NCBI RefSeq assembly: GCF_003201355.1
Contig: NZ_QICL01000008.1
Span: 17,265-81,264 of the forward strand
Reading direction: 5' to 3'
DNA: 64,000 nt
Source: Indolivaga alginatilytica
GTDB lineage: Bacteria > Bacteroidota > Bacteroidia > Bacteroidales > Dysgonomonadaceae
Part shown: positions 28,094 through 36,448 of the stretch, piece by piece
How the letters are laid out: each line of letters begins with the position of its first letter
Position numbering within the stretch: the stretch's first letter is position 1
Notes under the pieces: model-generated
The model's database searches: none
The model's input: the letters and a program-made list of their open reading frames with translations, nothing else
Told to the model about the DNA's origin: nothing
Translations under genes and position numbers: made by a program

Positions 28094-28156
28094 GTTGTTA
28101 CTTTGGCAGTAGTGTGACCAGAGATAGTTAGGGTTGCGTAATATAAACTATATAAA

Positions 28157-29164
28157 ATGAAATTTATGAAGACTCTTACAAACGAAAAGTTGACAATTAT
28201 CGGTGCTGCAGGTATGATCGGTTCTAATATGGCACAAACCGCTATAATGATGGGACTTTCATCTGAAATTTGTTTATACGATCCATACCCTACAGGTCTG
28301 GAAGGCGTTGCCGAAGAATTGCTGCAATGTGGTTTCGAAGGTGTAAATCTAACATATACTTCCAATGTGAAAGAGGCATTAACCAATGCTTCCTACATAA
28401 TATCTTCGGGAGGTGCCGCCCGCAAACAAGGCATGACACGTGAAGATCTATTGAAAGGCAATGCAGAGATTGCAATTGCTTTCGGGAAAGATATTAAAGC
28501 CTATTGCCCCGAAGTAAAACATGTGGTTGTAATATTTAATCCTGCTGATATTACGGGATTGCTTACACTATTGTATTCGGGGTTGAAACCAAGTCAGGTA
28601 AGTACGCTTGCTGCATTAGACAGTACCCGGTTGAGAAACGAATTAGCTAAACATTTCAAGATAAGCCCCGATAAAATCAAGAATTGCCGTACCTATGGAG
28701 GACATGGAGAAGAAATGGCTGTGTTTGCATCGACAACTACAGTAGATGGCAAACCTTTAAATGATTTGATTGGGTGTTCTGAGTTAAGTGCTCAACAATG
28801 GGAGGATATAAAACTAAAAGTGATACAAGGTGGAAAGCATATTATAGATTTACGTGGCAGATCATCATTTCAAAGCCCAGCCTATCTATCTGTCGAAATG
28901 ATTCGTGCAGCTATGGGAGGCGACTCTTTTAAATGGCCTGCCGGGGTATATGTTGCTAATCATAAATTCAATCATATTATGATGGCTATGGAGACGACAA
29001 TCAATACAAATGGCATCACTTATCAAGAGGTTGAAGGTACTCCTGCTGAATTTGCAGATCTTAATAAGAGTTATCAACATCTTTGCGATTTGAGAAATGA
29101 ATTAATTAATTCAAATGTCATACCACCGATTAGCGAATGGCAATCCATAAACAGCAATTTATAA
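28157..29164 (+). CDS. mdh: Malate dehydrogenase (lactate/malate dehydrogenase family)
   Basis: The 335-residue protein begins with a Rossmann NAD-binding motif (IIGAAGMIGSNMAQTA, about 13-29) and an acidic residue after the second strand (CLYDPY), which favours NAD. The mobile loop GGAARKQGMTREDLLKGN carries the substrate-binding arginines, the NPADITG segment and LDSTRLRNELA carry Asn and the Asp-Arg pair, and GGHGEEMAVF contains the catalytic His. These arrangements fit the Bacteroidales malate dehydrogenase type, which reduces oxaloacetate in fumarate-respiring metabolism. A start at codon 4 (28166) is equally possible. It is monocistronic with its own promoter-like element and a terminator. 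Confidence 0.85.
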   Translation: MKFMKTLTNEKLTIIGAAGMIGSNMAQTAIMMGLSSEICLYDPYPTGLEGVAEELLQCGFEGVNLTYTSNVKEALTNASYIISSGGAARKQGMTREDLLKGNAEIAIAFGKDIKAYCPEVKHVVVIFNPADITGLLTLLYSGLKPSQVSTLAALDSTRLRNELAKHFKISPDKIKNCRTYGGHGEEMAVFASTTTVDGKPLNDLIGCSELSAQQWEDIKLKVIQGGKHIIDLRGRSSFQSPAYLSVEMIRAAMGGDSFKWPAGVYVANHKFNHIMMAMETTINTNGITYQEVEGTPAEFADLNKSYQHLCDLRNELINSNVIPPISEWQSINSNL

Positions 29165-29221
29165 TAATGTGGGTTTTAGAGATCAATAATATATAGATAA
29201 GTTCTATATGTGAACAGAATA

Positions 29222-29250
29222 AAGGTAGTTGCAAGCATGCAGCTATCTTT
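29222..29250 (+). terminator. Intrinsic terminator after mdh
   Basis: Arms AAGGTAGTTGC (29222-29232) and GCAGCTATCTT (29238-29249 region) pair over about 11 positions with two G-U wobbles in RNA and are followed by a run of T residues to about 29254. It ends the mdh transcript about 60 nt after the stop codon. Confidence 0.7.
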
Positions 29251-29384
29251 TTTTATAAAATAAGGCTGAGTATGAATTACTTTTGGTCTGTTTGTCACAT
29301 TTGTCTTATTAAGGAATTTTTAGAAAAAAGGCATCTTAATGACAGTATTAAACAAAAATAAACGATTATCTGAAACAAATTTTC

Positions 29385-29392
29385 TACTTTAG
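29385..29392 (+). promoter_or_regulatory. Weak -7-like element upstream of the ECF sigma gene
   Basis: TACTTTAG matches seven of eight positions of the TAnnTTTG consensus and is 69 bp before the sigma factor ATG. No -33 element is evident, so this is tentative. Confidence 0.25.
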
Positions 29393-29460
29393 CACCTTCC
29401 CTATATGACAAAAAGAGTTTAAGAATTTTTGATACCCTATTTTTTAGACGAAATATATTA

Positions 29461-30051
29461 ATGGAAGTCAAGGATACATATAATGCATTATTTGAGGAAA
29501 TTCGGAATGACAATACGGAAGCATACCGCAATTTGTATAGCCAATTTTATGCTCCTTTATGTATGTTTGCTTTACGATATATTCAGGATTCGAGAGTTGC
29601 AGAAGACTGTGTGCAGGATGTTTTTTTGAAAATATGGAAAGATCGCCAAAAAATTACAATCTCAACCTCAGTTCGTTCTTATCTACTGACTTCAGTTCGC
29701 AATATGTGCCTCAATCTGATTGAGAAACAAAAACTAGAGCTTACTTACGAACAATATATCCTTACCAACTACGATGAGTACGATGCCGAAGATTTATATT
29801 CGGTTCAGGAACTTACCCTGTTGATTGAAAAAGCAATAGCCAAACTTCCTGAGAAATATCAAACTGTGTTTCGGATGAGCCGTTTTGAAAATCTAAAGAA
29901 TAAAGAGATTGCCGAACAATTAAATGTGTCAGTAAAAACAGTCGAAGCATATATGACTAAATCGCTGATGATGATTAGTGTAGAGGTTGGTAAGTACTAT
30001 CCTGTATTATTAATTATTTATTTTCTCGAAAAGATTTCAAATAATCCCTAG
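29461..30051 (+). CDS. ECF-type RNA polymerase sigma factor
   Basis: The 196-residue protein has sigma region 2 (about 24-90: LYSQFYAPLCMFALRYIQDS and AEDCVQDVFLKIWKDRQ) and sigma region 4 (about 130-180: LPEKYQTVFRMSRFENLKNK followed by IAEQLNVSVKTVEAYMTKSL), with no regions 1 or 3. This is the ECF subfamily that pairs with FecR anti-sigma factors in Bacteroidetes. The adjacent fecR gene and the STN-containing SusC indicate cell-surface signalling: glycan binding by SusC releases this sigma factor to transcribe the 31-46 kb operon. The start at 29461 has an A/T-rich leader and no competing Met nearby. Confidence 0.93.
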   Translation: MEVKDTYNALFEEIRNDNTEAYRNLYSQFYAPLCMFALRYIQDSRVAEDCVQDVFLKIWKDRQKITISTSVRSYLLTSVRNMCLNLIEKQKLELTYEQYILTNYDEYDAEDLYSVQELTLLIEKAIAKLPEKYQTVFRMSRFENLKNKEIAEQLNVSVKTVEAYMTKSLMMISVEVGKYYPVLLIIYFLEKISNNP

Positions 30052-30104
30052 GGTATCGCCCGACTTCTTTGTCTATTATATAGAAAGCCCTTTTTAATGA
30101 TAGC

Positions 30105-31094
30105 ATGGACAAAGAGAAATTAGAAGACTTAATCAATAAATTTTTCCTCAAACAATTGACGCTTGGCGAAAAAGTCCTATTTGAAGATATACTAAAATCT
30201 TCGGATGAGGCTCGGAAATTGTTCCGTCAATGGAGCTTTATCCACCGAGGTGTCGAAACTATCCAATTTAATAAGACTTGCACTCCTCCGGAATTTAATA
30301 TCACACTGAAAGAAAAGACGAATCGTGTACGTCTTTGGAGACAGCGTGTTATAAATATAGCGGCTGTTCTTACTATTCCTTTATTAATAGGCTTTTTGTA
30401 TTTATTTGTAGGAAAAGAGAGTCTTTCAAAACAAATTTCACATGAATTGAGTTATACGAATACCAATAGTAAGGCAATTCTGATCACGTTGCCCGATAGT
30501 TCAAGAGTGTATTTGTATGCGAAATCGACACTCAGGTATCCGAGTGTATTTACCGAAAACGAACGTCATGTGAAATTGACCGGTGAGGCTACTTTCGAAG
30601 TTGTGTCCGATCCTGAAAATCCTTTCTATGTAGAAACATTAGACGGAGTGAAAGTAAAAGCCTATGGTACAAAGTTTAATGTATATGGATACGAAGACGA
30701 TGATATCATGCAGGTATATCTTGAAAGGGGCAAAGTCAATTTCAGTTCTCCCGACTTAAGTGAGCCAACTGTAATGAGAGCCTCGACGAAGCTTGAATTT
30801 AACCGTAAAAGTAAAAGTATTCAGATTTTACCTTCCGATGCATTCGAATATGAAGCATACGAAAAAGGGATTTTACTATTCAGAAGTACCTCATTGGAGC
30901 GAATTACCAAAAAACTATCCAGAGTTTATGATGTGGATATAGAGATAAGAGATAGTCTGTTGTGCTATTATCCGATAACAGGAGTATTCGAAAATAAAAC
31001 GATCACCCAGATATTGGATGTACTGCAAATGAGTTCTCCCGATTTAAAGTGGAAAAAAGAGAAAGAGAAAATTATTCTATACAGAAAGCCTTAA
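30105..31094 (+). CDS. FecR-family anti-sigma factor
   Basis: The 329-residue protein has a cytoplasmic N-terminal sigma-binding region (about 1-80), one membrane helix (about 82-102, INIAAVLTIPLLIGFLYLFV), a periplasmic FecR domain (about 125-215, with ITLPDSSRVYLYAKSTLRYP, KLTGEATFEVVSDPENPFYV and VKAYGTKFNVYGYEDD) and a C-terminal STN-interacting domain of the DUF4974 type (about 250-325, with RSTSLERITKKLSRVYDVDI and YPITGVFENKTITQILDVLQ). It keeps the sigma factor inactive until the STN domain of the cognate SusC signals substrate binding. It follows the sigma gene by 53 bp and precedes susC by 231 bp. Confidence 0.94.
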   Translation: MDKEKLEDLINKFFLKQLTLGEKVLFEDILKSSDEARKLFRQWSFIHRGVETIQFNKTCTPPEFNITLKEKTNRVRLWRQRVINIAAVLTIPLLIGFLYLFVGKESLSKQISHELSYTNTNSKAILITLPDSSRVYLYAKSTLRYPSVFTENERHVKLTGEATFEVVSDPENPFYVETLDGVKVKAYGTKFNVYGYEDDDIMQVYLERGKVNFSSPDLSEPTVMRASTKLEFNRKSKSIQILPSDAFEYEAYEKGILLFRSTSLERITKKLSRVYDVDIEIRDSLLCYYPITGVFENKTITQILDVLQMSSPDLKWKKEKEKIILYRKP

Positions 31095-31325
31095 AATCAG
31101 ATATTTACTTTGTTTTTTTAATCAGATTTCTGATCGTCAATTAGTTATTTTTGACATTAAATGAGAATAAACATTAAACAGGACGTAACTGTGTTGTAAT
31201 ATGAGTTGATTTTCTTTGATGTGCATAAAATAATATCAAACAAATTGTATAAGTATGTGTAAAACAGTTATTAAACCAAGAAAAAAACGAACGTTATTTT
31301 TAATTGAAATAATTAACCTAGAGCC

Positions 31326-34300
31326 ATGAAAAAGAAAAAAGAATTTTTAGGAAAGAGATATTGGTATCTCTTGTTGGCTGGATTGTGTTTGTCCTCATTC
31401 ACAGCCCATGCAAAGCAGAATATTTCTATTTCGCTAAATAAGCCTCAAACTACCGTTAGAGACGTATTGAATGAAATAGAGAAAAAAACTGATTATAGTT
31501 TTGTGTATAACGACCGTCTGGTGGATGCAAACAAAATTGTATCTGTAAAAGCAACCGATAAACCTGTATCGGATATTCTGGATGAAGTATTCGAAGACTC
31601 CAATATTTCTTATACAATAGTGGATAATCAGATTGTATTATCTGCCGGAACAAAGGAGGTTCAGCAGGACCAAAAAAGAATAGTGAAAGGTACGCTGAAG
31701 GATTCAGAAGGTGCAGAACTTCCCGGAGTAAGCGTCATTGTAAAGGGTAAAACCACCGGAACGGTATCTGATCTGGATGGTAATTTCAGTATTGAAGTAC
31801 CCGAAAACGCAACACTCATATTTAGTTATATCGGTTATCTGCCGCAAGAAGTAAAAGTGGGAGGTAAATCGGATATAAATGTTGTGTTGAGAGAAGACAA
31901 TAAATCTTTAGATGAAGTCATTGTAGTAGGTTATACCACACAAAAGAAAGCAGACCTGACGGGTGCAGTATCTTCCGTAAAGATGTCGAATCTCGAAGAT
32001 ATGGCGAACGTAGACATTAGCAGTGCCCTTCAAGGGCGTATGTCGGGAGTAACCGTACTGCAAGGTAGTGGAGCTCCGGGTTCGGGTACATCTGTCCGTA
32101 TTCGTGGTATGGGAACCTTCGGCAACAACGATCCGTTGTATGTTATTGACGGTATGCCTGCTGATAATATGAATGATTTGAACCCCAGTGATATAGAGCG
32201 TATCGATGTATTAAAAGATGCCGCTTCGGCTGCTATTTACGGTTCGCGTGCAGCCAATGGTGTAGTTATTATCTCAACCAAAAAAGGCAGTAAATCAGAT
32301 AAGGTAAATGTTACTTTCAATACATTCCAAGGATTTTCGGCACCACAACATAAAATAGATGTATTGAATGCCCAGCAAAGAAATATGATTCATCTCGAAG
32401 CATATGCAAATGACTTCAACAGCATAGCAAATCCTACGCAGGATCAGATCAATGCTTATAATAAAAATATAGCCTATTATTCAACTCCTTTTGCACAGGA
32501 AACAAGAACAAATTGGCAGGATGAAGTATTTACCAATTCGGCTTATCAGGGTAATTACGACTTGTCGGTAGCAGGAGGTTCCGATAAAATAAAATATAAC
32601 ATTATGGGAGGACACCTTACTCAGGATGGTATATTGAAAGGAACCAGCTTTAAGCGTACGACTTTCCGTGTGAATACAGAGACCGACATTACCAAGAAAC
32701 TGAAATTTGGAGAGAACCTGATGATCACTCACTCTAAACAAAACATTGTTCCCGATATGTCGGCTTCATCAGGTGCTATCATTTCGGCATTACGTGCAGA
32801 TCCTTCTGTTCCTGTATATGACGAAAATGCTAACTTAAGTGGAAGTGGTCCATTGGGAGCTGATATCCAAAATCCTGTGGGGATTATTCAAAGAGCTGAC
32901 CGTGTAAGAACGAGAGACCGTATCTTCGGTAACGTATATGCACAATATAGTATTATTGATAATCTGGTTCTTAAAACCGATTTCGGATATGACTGGTCTA
33001 AATGGCAGGACAAATGGTTTACTGCACGTGTACCCGAAGCAGGACGTGCTTCTAACTCAAATGAGCTGACACAGAGAGATTGGCAAAGTACAAGATGGAT
33101 CAATACAACTACTTTGAAATACGATAAAACCATTGATAAACATAAGTTTATGATTCTAGGCGGGTATGCTTATGAAGAATTTGATGTCAATTATACCAAT
33201 GCCCGTGGTACCGGTTTTATTTCGGAAGAGCCTTCACAACGTTATTTAAGTGCAGCGACTAATATTGCATGGATGCAGGGAGAGCGTGAGCAGTGGGCGC
33301 TTCAATCGTATTTTGCCCGTTTGGATTATTCTTTTGCCGACAGATACCTGTTATCGTTGAATTTCCGTGCTGACGGTTCTTCTAAATTTGCGAAAAACAA
33401 CCGTTGGGGATATTTCCCTTCTGTATCGGGAGGATGGCGTATTTCGGAAGAACAGTTTTTCGAACCATTGAAAGCTTCGGCGATTCAAAATCTTAAAGTA
33501 CGTGCAAGCTGGGGTAAATTGGGTAACCAAGATATTAATGATTTTTACCCAACCAAAGTAGCTATACAAAATACGACGGATGACGATGGCTACAATGTAG
33601 TATTCGGACAGAACGAAACTGCTACAATCGGACGATATGAGGCATCTATGGCAAATCCCAATATAAAGTGGGAGGTAACTACACAAACCAATCTTGGCTT
33701 GGATGTTACATTCTTAAATCACTTTGATTTTACATTTGATTATTATAACAAAAATACAACAGATGTATTGATTCAGGTTCCCGTTCCTTCGCTTGCAGGT
33801 GTAACAAGTAATCCTTGGTTAAATGCAGCGGAAGTTCAAAATAAAGGTATCGATCTGAATTTATCGTACAATACGAAAATTAATGATTTACAGATAAACA
33901 CATACGGAAACTTCAGTACTGTGAAGAATAAAGTACGTTCGATGGGAACAGGTAACAGTGCTTTATTTACAAGTGCTTACAGAGGAACTAATATTTCGAG
34001 GACTTTTGCCGGTCAACCGATTGCTCATTTTTACGGTTATAAAACAGCCGGAATATTCAGAAGCGAGGATGAAATTAAGAATTATAAAAATAGTACAGGT
34101 GCTCTTTATCAGCCCAATGCGAAACCGGGTGATATTAAATTCGTAGATGTAAATGGTGATGACCAGATTGATGGTAATGACAGGACAAATATCGGTAGCG
34201 GATTTCCTAAATTTACATACGGTCTTGGTACCGATCTTGCCTATAAAGGGTTCGACTTAAGTCTTTTCTTTCAGGGAGTAGCCGGATACAGTATCTTTAA

Positions 34301-34727
34301 TGCCTTGAAATACGAAGGTATGTTTGTGAATGCAAGATATAATCAGTATACCGAAATAATGGATCGTTTTCATGAAGTAAACAACCCTAACGGTTCGTTG
34401 GCACGTGTAACACTTGAGGATAAAAATTCGAATAAAAGAATGTCTGATTATTATGTAGATAAGGGAGACTATCTGAGACTGAAAGTACTTACCCTCGGTT
34501 ATACATTAAACAAAGAAACGACTCGGAAAATAGGTATCCAGAACGTGAGGCTGTATGTAACTGTGCAGAATTTATTTACAATAACAGGCTACAAGGGATA
34601 TGATCCCGATTTAGGAAATGCATACGTTAATGAAATAGAGCCAAACGGACCTTCTGAAGTGGGAGTGGACAGAGGACAATTCCCTCAGACTAAATCTTTC
34701 ATTATGGGGCTTAATATCAACTTCTAA
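31326..34727 (+). CDS. SusC/RagA-family TonB-dependent transporter with N-terminal STN signalling domain
   Basis: The protein has 1133 residues: signal peptide (1-29, ending in TAHA), STN domain (about 30-106, with TTVRDVLNEIEKKTDYSFVY and VSDILDEVFEDSNISYTIVD), carboxypeptidase-regulatory-like domain (about 118-195), TonB-box region (DEVIVVGYTTQKKADLTGA), plug (VRIRGMGTFGNNDPLYVIDG) and barrel ending in FIMGLNINF. The STN domain is what marks sensory TonB-dependent transporters, so this protein both imports the glycan and triggers the FecR/ECF pair encoded just upstream. Its stop codon is the first part of an AAGGTC-type palindrome. The enzymes downstream suggest a mannose-containing substrate. 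Confidence 0.95.
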   Translation: MKKKKEFLGKRYWYLLLAGLCLSSFTAHAKQNISISLNKPQTTVRDVLNEIEKKTDYSFVYNDRLVDANKIVSVKATDKPVSDILDEVFEDSNISYTIVDNQIVLSAGTKEVQQDQKRIVKGTLKDSEGAELPGVSVIVKGKTTGTVSDLDGNFSIEVPENATLIFSYIGYLPQEVKVGGKSDINVVLREDNKSLDEVIVVGYTTQKKADLTGAVSSVKMSNLEDMANVDISSALQGRMSGVTVLQGSGAPGSGTSVRIRGMGTFGNNDPLYVIDGMPADNMNDLNPSDIERIDVLKDAASAAIYGSRAANGVVIISTKKGSKSDKVNVTFNTFQGFSAPQHKIDVLNAQQRNMIHLEAYANDFNSIANPTQDQINAYNKNIAYYSTPFAQETRTNWQDEVFTNSAYQGNYDLSVAGGSDKIKYNIMGGHLTQDGILKGTSFKRTTFRVNTETDITKKLKFGENLMITHSKQNIVPDMSASSGAIISALRADPSVPVYDENANLSGSGPLGADIQNPVGIIQRADRVRTRDRIFGNVYAQYSIIDNLVLKTDFGYDWSKWQDKWFTARVPEAGRASNSNELTQRDWQSTRWINTTTLKYDKTIDKHKFMILGGYAYEEFDVNYTNARGTGFISEEPSQRYLSAATNIAWMQGEREQWALQSYFARLDYSFADRYLLSLNFRADGSSKFAKNNRWGYFPSVSGGWRISEEQFFEPLKASAIQNLKVRASWGKLGNQDINDFYPTKVAIQNTTDDDGYNVVFGQNETATIGRYEASMANPNIKWEVTTQTNLGLDVTFLNHFDFTFDYYNKNTTDVLIQVPVPSLAGVTSNPWLNAAEVQNKGIDLNLSYNTKINDLQINTYGNFSTVKNKVRSMGTGNSALFTSAYRGTNISRTFAGQPIAHFYGYKTAGIFRSEDEIKNYKNSTGALYQPNAKPGDIKFVDVNGDDQIDGNDRTNIGSGFPKFTYGLGTDLAYKGFDLSLFFQGVAGYSIFNALKYEGMFVNARYNQYTEIMDRFHEVNNPNGSLARVTLEDKNSNKRMSDYYVDKGDYLRLKVLTLGYTLNKETTRKIGIQNVRLYVTVQNLFTITGYKGYDPDLGNAYVNEIEPNGPSEVGVDRGQFPQTKSFIMGLNINF

Positions 34728-34740
34728 GGTCGAAGACCTT
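34726..34740. repeat. AAGGTC-type intergenic palindrome, copy C
   Basis: AAGGTC-gaa-GACCTT is a perfect 6+3+6 palindrome that overlaps the TAA stop codon of susC. The following bases TTATTACTTTGGCA match copy B downstream of its palindrome. A second small inverted repeat (ATAACAG...CTGTTAT, about 34757-34778) follows in the same 95-bp intercistronic gap. Confidence 0.85.
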
Positions 34741-34822
34741 TTTATTACTTTGGCAATCATAACAGCCATAGACTGTTATAATTACGAAATGTAGTAATAA
34801 AATATTTTACATTACTTAATAA

Positions 34823-36352
34823 ATGAGTATCATGAAACTATATAAACTATTATTTATACTTCCTTTATTCATGCTCGCATCTTGTGACTTGGATAGAGAA
34901 CCTTTCGGAATATCTAATTTCTGGAATACAGAAGCCGATGTATGGCTGGGATTGAATGCGGCTTACGAACCGTTTTATAATGAAGAAGGCTTTGGACGCG
35001 GACATTTTTGGGCAGGCGGACCTTCGAGTGACGATATGGTTATTAACAGGGATAAAAACGATGACGATCAGTTGACCAAGTTTATTGCTACTTCAAATGC
35101 TTCGGGCGGACAGTTCAGTAACTGGCAATTAATGTATCGTACCATTCGCCGTGCCAATGATGTAATGGCTAATACACCTAATATTACTATGCCGGACAAA
35201 AGCCGTGATTTGATTCTCGGTGAAGCTAATTTCTTATGTGCGTACTCCTATTTCTATCTGGCTAAAAGATATGGAGGTCTTCCATTTTATGATTGGAGGA
35301 AACCGTTGGAAATAAATAAACCAAGAGAAACTAAAACCGAAACATATGTGCGTATCGAAGCTTATTTGAAAGAAGCAATCAATCATTTTGAGGCTCAGAA
35401 CGCATGGGTAAGAAGCAATGATGATTTGGGCAGACCGAATTTAGGTGCAGCTTATGGACTATTGGCTAAAGTATATGCTCATTGGGGCAAATATGCAGAA
35501 GCTAAAGCCGCTGCCGAAAAGGTAATCAATTCGGGTAAATATTCTTTGGATAAAACAGGCAATAATGGCTTTGCTCATTTGTTTTCTTTGGCAGGAGAGA
35601 AAGGTAACGAAGTCCTCTTCAATCTGGTAAATAAACCTGTAAGGAATCAAGGTTCTGTAACTTCTGTTATTCTTCTTTCGGGAACATTATCAGGCGGTAC
35701 GGGATGGTTTTATTTTGCTCCTACAAAGAGTTTGTACGATGCTTTTGAAGCCGGTGATTTACGTCGTAGGGTAACTATGGCGGGAGCTGGTGACGAAGTT
35801 AATTTCTTAGGTAAGACTACGGTTCTGACCTCTGCAATGATAAGTGATATGAGTACCGGATATATGGGTACAAAATACAGTTCGGCGTACAATCAGCTTA
35901 CATCTTGGAATTGGGAAACAGGAGCCGATGTTCCATTATTGCGCTATTCGGATGTGTTGCTGATACATGCCGAAGCTGAGATATTTTTAGCCGGTGGAGG
36001 TTCAGCCAACAGAACTAAGGGAGTGGCTGCCGCAGCAGCTTCGTTTAATGAAGTGCATCTTCGTGCCTTTGGAGGTGATCCGGGTAAAGCGATTGCTGCA
36101 CCTACATTCAACGATTTGGTTAAAGAGCGCCGTTGCGAGCTGGCTTATGAAGACGAACGCCATTTCGACTTGGTTCGTTGGGGATTGGCAAAGGAAGTGT
36201 ACGCTGCCGCAACTACTGCAACAGACCCAAGAGGTGCACGTACATTTGACCCTGTAAAGAATGCACATTTCCCGATACCTCAAAGAGAAATCGAAAACAC
36301 CGATTATCTGTTAGTAAATAATCCAAAGCCGGGATATTCAACTTTTGAGTAA
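34823..36352 (+). CDS. SusD/RagB-family lipoprotein of the mannoside PUL
   Basis: The 509-residue protein has a lipoprotein signal peptide ending in LASC (Cys21) with acidic residues after the Cys (DLDREP), as in surface lipoproteins. A start at codon 4 (34832) is also possible. SusD landmarks include FWNTEADVWLGLNAAYEPFY, GEANFLCAYSYFYLAKRYGG, AYGLLAKVYAHWGKYAEAKA, ERRCELAYEDERHFDLVRWG and the ending HFPIPQREIENTDYLLVNNP. It would bind the substrate on the cell surface with the upstream SusC, 95 bp away. The downstream gene is separated by a stable hairpin. Confidence 0.95.
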   Translation: MSIMKLYKLLFILPLFMLASCDLDREPFGISNFWNTEADVWLGLNAAYEPFYNEEGFGRGHFWAGGPSSDDMVINRDKNDDDQLTKFIATSNASGGQFSNWQLMYRTIRRANDVMANTPNITMPDKSRDLILGEANFLCAYSYFYLAKRYGGLPFYDWRKPLEINKPRETKTETYVRIEAYLKEAINHFEAQNAWVRSNDDLGRPNLGAAYGLLAKVYAHWGKYAEAKAAAEKVINSGKYSLDKTGNNGFAHLFSLAGEKGNEVLFNLVNKPVRNQGSVTSVILLSGTLSGGTGWFYFAPTKSLYDAFEAGDLRRRVTMAGAGDEVNFLGKTTVLTSAMISDMSTGYMGTKYSSAYNQLTSWNWETGADVPLLRYSDVLLIHAEAEIFLAGGGSANRTKGVAAAAASFNEVHLRAFGGDPGKAIAAPTFNDLVKERRCELAYEDERHFDLVRWGLAKEVYAAATTATDPRGARTFDPVKNAHFPIPQREIENTDYLLVNNPKPGYSTFE

Positions 36353-36370
36353 GTAAGTAATTAATATATA

Positions 36371-36401
36371 AGTTTACGGAGGAAGAAATTCCTCCGAAAC
36401 T
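36371..36401 (+). terminator. Intercistronic hairpin between susD and the GH92 gene
   Basis: AGTTT-a-CGGAGGAA (36371-36384) pairs with TTCCTCCG-AAACT (36389-36401): 13 base pairs, a single bulged A and a GAAA tetraloop. A T-rich stretch follows. It probably gives partial termination or 3' protection, so that susCD mRNA exceeds enzyme mRNA. Confidence 0.7.
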
Positions 36402-36448
36402 TTTAGCTTTACATCCGATCTTTTATAGCCTTGCTATATAAAATATAT

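Larger units (their letters stand above)
27311..28156. other. Gene-poor, possibly decayed region between araC-type gene and mdh
   Basis: This 846-bp stretch has no convincing gene. It contains a hairpin at 27565-27583 followed 32 bp later by a very short frame at 27615-27680 (MKNTYFKHLTLRKSSMNCFY-) whose leader and first codons resemble those of SusC genes but which stops after 21 codons. A start-less open stretch near 27398-27499 also reads as protein-like (SYGDSNNAVGLVLVTVIDSA). Both could be gene remnants. The distal end carries the mdh promoter and an intergenic palindrome. Confidence 0.5.
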
